Shown here piece by piece: positions 10,436 through 17,301 of a stretch of DNA of 35,360 nucleotides; positions within the stretch are counted from its first letter, which is position 1, and every line of letters begins with the position of its first letter. The stretch is from CBDULQ01 sp965368115 (GTDB taxonomy: Bacteria; Pseudomonadota; Gammaproteobacteria; SZUA-229): the NCBI GenBank assembly GCA_965368115.1, contig CBDULQ010000007.1:1-35360 (forward strand), given 5' to 3'. The notes below the pieces were generated by a model, which saw only the letters and a list, made by a program, of their open reading frames with translations, was not told the DNA's origin and ran no database searches. A program made the position numbers and the translations under genes.

Positions 10436-10681
10436 ATGAATAAACTCATCACCATCGCCTTACTGAGCATGCTGGCCTCCGGCTGCTCGATGTACGAGTC
10501 AACCCGTCAGGCACTGAAAACCGAACCGGTTCAGCCCTGGGAAAGGGACATTCTTGCAGACGACAGTATGCAGCTCGAACCCGATGGCATGAAAGCCTAT
10601 GTGGACGATCATATCTACTTCAGTAAGGAAGCCGGCACGGGTGGTAAAGGTGTTGGCGGCGGCGGATGCGGGTGTAACTGA
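10436..10681 (+). CDS. DUF4266-type small lipoprotein with Gly-rich GCGCN tail
   Basis: An 81-residue protein. The N-terminus is a lipoprotein signal with lipobox ASGC (Cys17); Ser at +2 predicts outer-membrane sorting. A conserved-looking core, VQPWERDILADDSM, and DDHIYFSKEA are followed by a glycine-rich tail ending GGGGCGCN. I recognise this combination as the DUF4266 family, whose function I do not know. The two tail cysteines (C-G-C) could bind a metal, form a disulfide or be modified. Spacing is two bases after the thioredoxin gene and two before the DUF3570 gene, so the three are almost certainly translated from one mRNA. Confidence 0.85.
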   Translation: MNKLITIALLSMLASGCSMYESTRQALKTEPVQPWERDILADDSMQLEPDGMKAYVDDHIYFSKEAGTGGKGVGGGGCGCN

Positions 10682-10683
10682 TC

Positions 10684-11934
10684 ATGAAGTCAATTAAAGA
10701 AAAATTATCACTGGCAACCTGCACCTTGCTGGCTGGCGGAGCACACCAGGCTCACGCGATAGACAATGCCTGGGACCTGGATAGTTCATTTTTGTATTAC
10801 GCAGAAGGTGACGATCGAGTTCAGGTGGCCAAGGCCATCGCCAAACTCACCGGTGATGTCTCCGATGACGATACTGCCACCATCAACCTGGTACTGGACA
10901 CCATGTCCGGGTCCACACCTTCCGGTGCGGTACGCTCCAACAGCTCGGCCATTTCCTTCACCAGTGCATCTGGTGCAGGTGGCATTACCGCAGAGGGTAC
11001 GGTGCCCGACATCGTTGAGTTCAGCGACACCCGACTGGGTTTTAGCCTGGACTGGGAACACAGTGTGTCACGACTGCGCAAAATGAAATATGGCGGCAGC
11101 CTGTCGGTAGAAAACGACTACCAATCCTATGGTGCGAGTGTCGCCCTGACCCAGGATACTGAAGACCGCTCGAAAACATATTCAGCGGGGCTGGCCGTTT
11201 CATATGACAAGATTTTCCGTAAAACAGGCGGCACTCCTGAGCCTCTGACATCTACGGACAGCAACAGCATCCTGAGTGATGGCGAGCGCTATATTTACGA
11301 TGCCATCATCGGAATGACCAAGGTACTCAATAAACGCACAGTTGGACAGCTCAATTTCGGCATCACCTATTCCGACGGCTATCATACCGATCCGTATAAA
11401 GTGATCAGCGTTGTCGACCTTGTTTCACAAAGTGATCCGTCTGTAGGCGAATTCACTTATGGCGAGATTGACCGCCTGTACGAAGGCCGCCCGACTTCGA
11501 GGCTTCGATCAGTCATCTATACCGCCCTGTCTCATCAGTACGGTGAACACAATGAAGTTGTGCATGCCTCATATCGCTATTACCAGGACGACTGGGGCAT
11601 TTCGGCACACACATTCGACCTGACTCATCGACGCCCTGTAGGCACCAGCAGCTTCCTCGAACCGCACTTCCGGTTCTATACACAGACGGCCGCCGATTTC
11701 TTCATGCATCATATCGATTACAGCCCGACTGCCCCACTACCGGAATATGCCAGCGCCGACTATCGACTGGACGCTATCATCGGCACCACCATCGGGCTGA
11801 ACTTCGGCATGGACATGGGTAGCAGTAGCAAGCTGCGCTTGCGCGCTGAGTATATCAACTGGCAATACGAAGACGCGGAATACAGCGAAAACTCTGCGAT
11901 CGTACTACAGGCCAGCTACCGCAAAGTCTTCTGA
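10684..11934 (+). CDS. DUF3570 outer-membrane beta-barrel protein with a flavinylation-like motif
   Basis: A 416-residue exported protein. The signal peptide ends at AHA (residue 25). The early mature part (SSFLYYAEGDDRVQV) and its gene neighbours fit DUF3570. Long amphipathic strand-turn repeats follow and the last residue is Phe, as in outer-membrane barrels. Residues 72-80 read DTMSGSTPS, which fits the pattern D-x-x-S-G-[AS]-[TS]-x-[TS] used by ApbE to attach FMN to a Thr in NqrC, RnfG and related proteins; the predicted acceptor is Thr78 (codon 10915-10917). With apbE downstream this suggests a covalent flavoprotein in the outer membrane. Barrel and family assignment are fairly sure; flavinylation is inference. 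Confidence 0.83.
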   Translation: MKSIKEKLSLATCTLLAGGAHQAHAIDNAWDLDSSFLYYAEGDDRVQVAKAIAKLTGDVSDDDTATINLVLDTMSGSTPSGAVRSNSSAISFTSASGAGGITAEGTVPDIVEFSDTRLGFSLDWEHSVSRLRKMKYGGSLSVENDYQSYGASVALTQDTEDRSKTYSAGLAVSYDKIFRKTGGTPEPLTSTDSNSILSDGERYIYDAIIGMTKVLNKRTVGQLNFGITYSDGYHTDPYKVISVVDLVSQSDPSVGEFTYGEIDRLYEGRPTSRLRSVIYTALSHQYGEHNEVVHASYRYYQDDWGISAHTFDLTHRRPVGTSSFLEPHFRFYTQTAADFFMHHIDYSPTAPLPEYASADYRLDAIIGTTIGLNFGMDMGSSSKLRLRAEYINWQYEDAEYSENSAIVLQASYRKVF

Positions 11935-11976
11935 TTACGGCAATCGGCTGAACAATTTTTTGATCAGCTGAGCCTT

Positions 11977-12014
11977 CAGGTATACTGTGACACTTCAATC
12001 ACACGGTATACCTG
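11977..12014 (+). promoter_or_regulatory. Stem-loop immediately upstream of apbE
   Basis: CAGGTATAC (11977-11985) pairs perfectly with GTATACCTG (12006-12014). The stem continues inward with TGTGA/TCACA (11986-11990 with 11999-12003) past a two-base bulge, leaving an eight-base loop. The 3' arm ends nine bases before the apbE ATG and occupies the place of a ribosome-binding site; no clear Shine-Dalgarno is visible outside it. No T-tract follows, so it is not a simple terminator. Translation control, RNA processing or a protein operator are all possible. Confidence 0.6.
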
Positions 12015-12023
12015 TCGATCAAC

Positions 12024-12923
12024 ATGCAAGACGCCTCAACCGACTTTACACTCAGCAAATCTGAAGACATCTGGATTGGCCGCTTCACGGCCATGGCCTG
12101 CCCCTGTGAAGTTCTGATCGACAGCGACTCCCGGTCACTGGCTTATAAAGCCACACAAATTGCATTCGACGAAGCACGCCGCATCGAACACAAATTCAGT
12201 CGCTATCGCGACGACAATATCATCCACGCCATCAATACCTCAGCCGGCAAACTCCTGAAAGTCGACAGCGAAACGGCAGACATGCTGGACTTTGCGGACC
12301 AGTGCTATCAACTCAGTGAAGGTAAATTCGATGTCACTTCCGGCGTGCTACGTGAAATCTGGAAGTTCGACGGCAGTGACAACATCCCCGACCAGCAACA
12401 AATCGACCGCATATTGCCACGCATCGGCTGGAACAAGGTCAACTGGCAACGCCCCAACATCACGCTACCTGGCAGCATGGAGATTGATCTCGGCGGCATA
12501 GGAAAAGAGTATGCTGTCGATCAGACTGCCAAACTACTCAGCCAGGCAATCGACAAAAGCTTCCTGGTCAACTTTGGCGGCGATATATTCGCAAGGAAAA
12601 CCGCAAACCGAAACAAACCCTGGCTGATAGGCATCGACGACCCTGAACACACCGGGATCAAATCCATCGGCCGAGTTGAATTATTACAGGGTGGACTCGC
12701 AACCAGCGGAGACGCACGACGCTATCTGATCAGGGACGGTATTCGCTACAGCCACATACTGGACCCCATCAGTGGCTGGCCGGTACCTGACGCGCCTCAC
12801 TCGATTACTGTTATTGCCAACACCTGCCTGGAAGCGGGCATGCTATCCACGTTCGCCATGTTGCAGGGCAAAAACGCAAAAGCTTTTCTCGAAGCCCAGG
12901 ACGTCAAGTTCTGGTGCGCATAA
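12024..12923 (+). CDS. apbE: ApbE-family FMN transferase, no visible signal peptide
   Basis: ApbE enzymes move FMN from FAD onto a Thr or Ser of target proteins. The 299 residues carry family landmarks: FTAMACPCEVLI, RIEHKFSRYRDDN, EIDLGGIGKEYAVD, NFGGDIFA, GGLATSGDARRY and RYSHILDPISGWPV with the conserved His. Two oddities stand out. No signal peptide precedes the domain, and the in-frame stop at 11988-11990 leaves no room for one with a standard start. Also, the Mg-site segment reads LEAGMLST where the Salmonella protein has LEADAWDT, so the Asp ligand is replaced by Gly while Thr stays. The likely substrate is the upstream DUF3570 protein. Gene identity is sure; activity is less so. Confidence 0.9.
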   Translation: MQDASTDFTLSKSEDIWIGRFTAMACPCEVLIDSDSRSLAYKATQIAFDEARRIEHKFSRYRDDNIIHAINTSAGKLLKVDSETADMLDFADQCYQLSEGKFDVTSGVLREIWKFDGSDNIPDQQQIDRILPRIGWNKVNWQRPNITLPGSMEIDLGGIGKEYAVDQTAKLLSQAIDKSFLVNFGGDIFARKTANRNKPWLIGIDDPEHTGIKSIGRVELLQGGLATSGDARRYLIRDGIRYSHILDPISGWPVPDAPHSITVIANTCLEAGMLSTFAMLQGKNAKAFLEAQDVKFWCA

Positions 12924-12950
12924 AAAAGCCCGCACATGGCGGGCTTTTTA
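12922..12950. terminator. Terminator after apbE, probably bidirectional
   Basis: Stem GCCCGC (12928-12933) / GCGGGC (12939-12944), loop of five, flanked by A6 on the left and T5 on the right. It starts within the apbE stop codon. It stands 19 bases from the end of the converging DUF1501 gene, so it can serve both strands. Confidence 0.9.
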
Positions 12951-12968
12951 GCACAGTGAATGACACTT

Positions 12969-14591
12969 TTAGAACAATGTCGGCTCACCTGCTACGGTCT
13001 CATCAATGGCTGGATCACCACCCGGGTTCATATCGGTATCCTTGGTCAGAACTTCAGGGTTCTGCACACCGAAATAGGCATATACCGAAGAAGCAATCGA
13101 CATCGGTTCAGCCTGATAGCTGCCGGAAGTCGGATCAGTAAATTGCCGGTTCTGACCGGAGTCACCGATGCGCCGCGTTGCACCAACCACTTTACCCAAT
13201 GTATTCTGGCCAAAGCGCTCCTGACGCACCGCGTCACCACCAAAGGTATACAGGTTCTGGTTATTACCGTGATCCCATCCCATTGATCCGTTTAGATTGA
13301 CGTTACGACCAAAATCACCATGAATATTGAAAATAATATTGTCGGTGTTTCGTGCCGCACCCGCCATCAAACCGGCATTCGCTTCTGTCGCATTGACTCG
13401 CTGATCAGCATAACGGATATGCAACATCGCAGCACGCATCGCTTTCATCAGGTTACGCATGCGCTGTTCGTACTTCGGAATCGCATTATCATGGTCATCC
13501 CAACCACCGAGTCCACCGGTACCGACGGCAATAAACAGAGTATCCTGATTATTCAGGGCCAGTGTGACGGCAGCTTTAAGACGATCGGCGAAACCGTTAT
13601 TAGGATACTGAACACGAACCGTAGTACCGTCCGGTGTCGCACCACCCGTTGCAAACTCGTTGTTCGGGCCGGCATCGCCTCCTACTGGAATGATTGGTGT
13701 TTCGTCAAGCTGACTTCTGAAACCATCAATCAACCCAGCCAGGCGATCCCGATTATTGAACTGATCCACCGCCTTGTTGTAACGATCAGTACGATTCGAC
13801 GGTGAAATCTGCTCAACAAGCGCATCGATGTCTATGGCAATCTGACGTTTGTCAGTGCCATTGTAATCTCCACTGCGACGATACGGATTATTTAGATCGG
13901 TACCCAGACTAATGCCCTTCAGATTCAGATAGGGCAGTTGAATACTTGAATCATCAGACAGCGCAGTGGTTGCTCCTTCGAATGATACGAAAGGCAGGAT
14001 CAGTTCGGAAACTGTTTTACCGTAAGCGGATGCAAATGCGCTCTGATTATTAGCCAGCACCGCTGCAACCTTGGTACCCATACCGCCACTGGCTTCGATT
14101 TCCAGAGATCCTTTCTGACTCGAATTGATACTCGGGCGATGCGCACGAGTATTATCCTTGAGACGATTGATGGTGCGATAAATCGCCATATCGCCATTGG
14201 CAATCATGTCTTCCATTTCGAAGCCACCCGCACCATTGTGGTTATTCGGGTTTGGATCCATCACGCCATCGGCTTCACCCCAGAAACCATTCGGCGTGAT
14301 CTTTCCGCCGGTAGCCAGGTTGTTTTGCGCCAGCACATCCGCGGGATAAGAGTTTTGCGAATTCGCGTTAATATCATCAATATTGGTCAGATTACCGGCC
14401 AGCTCAGAAGGCCCACCGTACATAAAAATATTGATAACCTGAGGGCGGGTAGCGGGAAACACCACGTTAGCTTCGTTGATAGCGGTTGCCGCATTAGCGC
14501 TTTTGATAAAAGCCTGACTACCGAAAAACTGAGGGAACGTCATGGTATAACCCAATGCACCCATGGACTGAATAAAGCGTCTACGTTTCAT
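12969..14591 (-). CDS. DUF1501-like exported protein
   Basis: A 540-residue protein. The N-terminus has a Tat-like signal (KRRRFIQSMGALG) running to about SANAAT, so it is probably exported folded. Sequences typical of the DUF1501 family are visible: INIFMYGGPSEL near the start, GGWDDHDN mid-protein, and HGDFGRNVNLNGSMGWDHG, which matches the family's (E/D)FGR...DHG pattern. The fold is thought to resemble the alkaline phosphatase/sulfatase group, but the substrate is unknown. It lies 11 bases after the DUF1800-like lipoprotein gene, its usual type of partner, and converges on apbE through a terminator. Function remains open. Confidence 0.8.
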   Translation of the reverse strand: MKRRRFIQSMGALGYTMTFPQFFGSQAFIKSANAATAINEANVVFPATRPQVINIFMYGGPSELAGNLTNIDDINANSQNSYPADVLAQNNLATGGKITPNGFWGEADGVMDPNPNNHNGAGGFEMEDMIANGDMAIYRTINRLKDNTRAHRPSINSSQKGSLEIEASGGMGTKVAAVLANNQSAFASAYGKTVSELILPFVSFEGATTALSDDSSIQLPYLNLKGISLGTDLNNPYRRSGDYNGTDKRQIAIDIDALVEQISPSNRTDRYNKAVDQFNNRDRLAGLIDGFRSQLDETPIIPVGGDAGPNNEFATGGATPDGTTVRVQYPNNGFADRLKAAVTLALNNQDTLFIAVGTGGLGGWDDHDNAIPKYEQRMRNLMKAMRAAMLHIRYADQRVNATEANAGLMAGAARNTDNIIFNIHGDFGRNVNLNGSMGWDHGNNQNLYTFGGDAVRQERFGQNTLGKVVGATRRIGDSGQNRQFTDPTSGSYQAEPMSIASSVYAYFGVQNPEVLTKDTDMNPGGDPAIDETVAGEPTLF

Positions 14592-14602
14592 GACATGCTC
14601 CC

Positions 14603-16441
14603 TTAGTTTATTGTTCTGAAATAGTAGGTTTCAGGCAACCGAGACAGGTAATCAAAGACCACCTTGGCAACTTCATCATAGTTAGTCTTGCTCAGACGAT
14701 TGCTATTATTTTCATTGACGTAGACAGATAAGTTCCCATCGCCGTCATCGCGTATAAAGCGTTTACCACTCGGACTGCTATCACCGAGCATCTGCTTGAA
14801 ACCATCCTTTTCAGCCTGTGTGGCTACACGATTAGCAACGGACATAAACAGATAATCCAGATAGTCGTCGACACTCAAAGACTGAACCTGGTTGAATGTT
14901 TCCAGATCACGCTGGTAACTCGCCATATCGAGATTGTATTTGGCCAGTTCTTCCGGCAGTGCAACGCCAGCCTTGCCGTTGTCGTTCGGATGCACAGGCT
15001 CTACCGGCTCGACCAGTCCGAGACCTTCACTCCAGTCACAACGGCTGCTTGCTCTGCTGGTATTGGTTTCAAATGAGTTCAAATCATTACAATCCCGATA
15101 GGAGCCGCCATTGGTGTTGTTATCATCGTCGATCAGAATACTGTCTCTAAGACCTTTGTGGTAATTGGCAAAGCTTAGAGCATCCATTGGCACACTGGTG
15201 AAACGACCAAGTTTCAGAGTCATTACCGGCCAGTTCATATTTTCCATAACAACCGCTGCATTGTCGTCAACATCCTGACCATCAACACGGTTATCAGTCA
15301 TTTCTTCAAACAGGTCTCGATATGGGCGCCATTTGGTCTGATGAGCGATAGAAAAGAAACTTTCTTCGAAAGAGCGTACACGTTCGTTCTCCAGCAGGTA
15401 CTCTCGGGAGAACAGAATAGACTTGAAAATATCCTGGAATGTCACCGGGTTACCACTCAGGATGGTGCCTACAATCTGAGTTCGTTCTGCGCTGCTCTTC
15501 TCCGGGAAGAAGTATTCGACCAGAACGGTAGCCATACGAGGCATTACCAGCGGATGAGAAGCCACGACATCAAAGAAATCGCCACAGGTGGTAACGAAAG
15601 TATCCAGCACATACTGGGGCTCGGTATTTTCATAGCCCGTAGACAGCAGTTCGTAGTCATCATCAGCATCAGTAAGATATAGATCCTGACAGGCTTTAGC
15701 GGCACGCGGCACGTCCGCATCCCGGTCAAACAGGCCAAGGTAGATCTCAATCATTTCACGGGTATTATCTTCAGGGGACCGGAAACGACGCCAGTTTTCC
15801 TGGGTACGCTGGTGACGCGCAATAATTTCTCGTACCGACTTGTTCTGATGAAGATCAGAATACAGTTTGTTATAGACTTTCTGAACATCACGGATACTTG
15901 TACTGTCGATTTCCTCTGCCGGAGAGAACAGAATGGTATTGACCAGAGTGTAAGCGACGAAGTGATCGAATGTATCCTTGCTCAGTGGGTATTCCATCAT
16001 TCGAGCCAGCGGAAGAATTTTTGGCCAGTCGCGAGGAAAGTTGTCGTTAACATCCTTGAACTTACCCTGAATGTCCCTTTCACCACCAATATCCTGAAAG
16101 CCCACGATAATCATGTCGTGGAGGTCTCGTTCTTCATCATCCAGAGCGGTGTTGATGGCTGTTTTGGTATTGCGTAACAGGTTACCTCCCTGTTTCAGCG
16201 TCAGGTTATTCATACCACTGGAGATATCAAAGAAATCAGCGACCGGAATGCCTCTGAACATTGTTCCCAGTAGCTTGTTGGAGACCTGATATTTCTGTGC
16301 ATCAGTCAGCTTGTTGTACTCTGATGCGGACAACTCGCCAGGATACGTTTCGTTGGAACTGGCTGTTGGCGTTTGTGGAGAACATCCCCATACAGCCAGG
16401 CTAGCCGCCAGTGTGATAACCAAGGGTTTGATGATACGCAT
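14603..16441 (-). CDS. DUF1800-like lipoprotein, partner of the DUF1501 protein
   Basis: About 612 residues. The signal ends in a lipobox, LAVWGC, so the mature protein is lipid-anchored at Cys. I favour the ATG at 16441 over the one at 16447 because the AAGAGG ribosome-binding site is nine bases from the former and only three from the latter. The middle (NTREMIEIYLGLFDRDADV, then SHPLVMPRMATVLVEYFF, then FQDIFKSILFSREYL) resembles DUF1800 proteins in pattern, but the match is divergent. Asp/Asn-rich stretches (IDDDNNTNGG, RDDGDGN) may bind calcium. The DUF1501 gene follows after 11 bases; such pairs are common and of unknown role. Exact family assignment is tentative. Confidence 0.65.
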   Translation of the reverse strand: MRIIKPLVITLAASLAVWGCSPQTPTASSNETYPGELSASEYNKLTDAQKYQVSNKLLGTMFRGIPVADFFDISSGMNNLTLKQGGNLLRNTKTAINTALDDEERDLHDMIIVGFQDIGGERDIQGKFKDVNDNFPRDWPKILPLARMMEYPLSKDTFDHFVAYTLVNTILFSPAEEIDSTSIRDVQKVYNKLYSDLHQNKSVREIIARHQRTQENWRRFRSPEDNTREMIEIYLGLFDRDADVPRAAKACQDLYLTDADDDYELLSTGYENTEPQYVLDTFVTTCGDFFDVVASHPLVMPRMATVLVEYFFPEKSSAERTQIVGTILSGNPVTFQDIFKSILFSREYLLENERVRSFEESFFSIAHQTKWRPYRDLFEEMTDNRVDGQDVDDNAAVVMENMNWPVMTLKLGRFTSVPMDALSFANYHKGLRDSILIDDDNNTNGGSYRDCNDLNSFETNTSRASSRCDWSEGLGLVEPVEPVHPNDNGKAGVALPEELAKYNLDMASYQRDLETFNQVQSLSVDDYLDYLFMSVANRVATQAEKDGFKQMLGDSSPSGKRFIRDDGDGNLSVYVNENNSNRLSKTNYDEVAKVVFDYLSRLPETYYFRTIN

Positions 16442-16748
16442 GGGCATATACCTCTTATTCGACGTCCCGTTTTACCCCACATGAATTCATATTCATTTCG
16501 TGCAGCAGGTATATTCGATTGACCAGCCTGGGGGATAAGCCTGAAGGCTTTTCTGCTTATTTGTTACGGACTCAGTATATTTGGAGGCCCCGGGGCAAAC
16601 CGTGAATAGGTTAACAGTTGACTGATATATGGATAGAACCAGCATTTTTGCGGACAAGTGGCATAAAATCCCTGGAACTCAGATACTATGTCCGGGAAAA
16701 ATGTGAAGGTCGTCACACAATAAAATTGTAACAATAGAGGTTAAGCCA

Positions 16749-16853
16749 TTGATTATAATGACTTATATGCGGAATTTATCAAAAAGAAAAGAATTAGAGA
16801 AGAATTTGCTAAAAAATGGACTAGTGGTCCTGATACCTAACCCGAACGGGTGA
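16749..16853 (+). CDS. Possible small ORF (34 codons), unrecognised
   Basis: A short frame starting at TTG 16749 (or ATG 16758) and ending at TGA 16851-16853. AGAGG at 16736-16740 is eight bases before the TTG. The peptide is basic and Lys/Leu-rich in the middle (NLSKRKELEKNLLKNG) and then hydrophobic (LVVLIP). A promoter-like pair lies upstream at 16611-16639 and a terminator-like hairpin overlaps its end. It could be a small protein gene, part of a small RNA, or chance. I recognise no family. Confidence 0.25.
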   Translation: MIIMTYMRNLSKRKELEKNLLKNGLVVLIPNPNG

Positions 16854-16870
16854 TCGCACCCCCCTTTTTT
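16848..16870 (+). terminator. Candidate intrinsic terminator, rightward
   Basis: GGGTG (16848-16852), loop ATCG, CACCC (16857-16861), then CCCC and a run of six T. The stem is only five pairs and the T-run starts a few bases late, so it is modest. If real, it ends a short rightward transcript in the gap before the hslR 3' end. Confidence 0.4.
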
Positions 16871-16893
16871 CTCGGCACGGGGCACAGGCTGCA

Positions 16894-17286
16894 TTATTCA
16901 GACTGGCGACGCTTGAAGCGAACAATCTGGCGCCGGTCTTTCTTACTCGGGCGACGATCCGAATAGCTGATCGAAGCATTCACCGCCCTGTTGATTTCCA
17001 TCTGTTGTTCACGCGTACGAATACTGTCTTCGGTTTCTTCATACAATAACTGAGCTTCGGCAAACGGGCGCCGTTGTGAATTGATACCTCTAACATACAC
17101 AACGTACTGGTACAGACCACGGGTTATGCTCAGCTGATCACCAATCTTGACGACCCGTGCCGGTTTGACCCGCTCACCATTGATGTGTACCTTGCCGCCG
17201 CTGACCGCTTCACTGGCCAGCCCCCGGGTTTTGAAGAATCGCGCAGCCCATAGCCATTTATCTATGCGCAAACTATCTCCGGACAT
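16894..17286 (-). CDS. hslR: Heat-shock protein 15 (S4-domain ribosome-recycling factor)
   Basis: Binds 50S subunits that carry a stalled peptidyl-tRNA and helps recycle them. The 130-residue protein opens with an S4 RNA-binding domain (LRIDKWLWAARFFKTRGLA, then GGKVHINGERVKPARVVKIGD), as in ribosomal protein S4 and pseudouridine synthases. It ends in a basic tail with the Hsp15-typical RRPSKKDRRQIVRFKRR. The start is 15 bases after the FecR-family gene stop, so they may share a transcript. Length and tail fit Hsp15 well. Confidence 0.93.
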   Translation of the reverse strand: MSGDSLRIDKWLWAARFFKTRGLASEAVSGGKVHINGERVKPARVVKIGDQLSITRGLYQYVVYVRGINSQRRPFAEAQLLYEETEDSIRTREQQMEINRAVNASISYSDRRPSKKDRRQIVRFKRRQSE

Positions 17287-17301
17287 ACTTTGAAACCTTC
17301 C

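Larger units (their letters stand above)
16448..16893. other. AT-rich 446-base intergenic region
   Basis: This gap separates the leftward DUF1800-like gene from the leftward hslR gene. It should hold the promoter of the DUF1800/DUF1501 pair, but I could not pick a convincing one. It contains a short hairpin AAGCCTGAAGGCTT (16537-16550). It also has an inverted pair CGGACA (from 16651) / TGTCCG (from 16689), a rightward promoter-like pair TTAACA-17-TAGAAC (16611-16639), a possible tiny ORF and a terminator-like hairpin; the last two are listed separately. The base composition is much more AT-rich than the flanking core genes. Confidence 0.5.

Noticed and set aside
16590..16625. GGGGCAAACC resembling part of a cyclic-di-GMP (GEMM) riboswitch
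   Set aside because: The second conserved strand (ACGCAAAGCC-like) and the receptor helix are missing.
16655..16680. TGGCAT-like sigma-54 element in the gap before hslR
   Set aside because: No GC at the -12 position; spacing does not fit.
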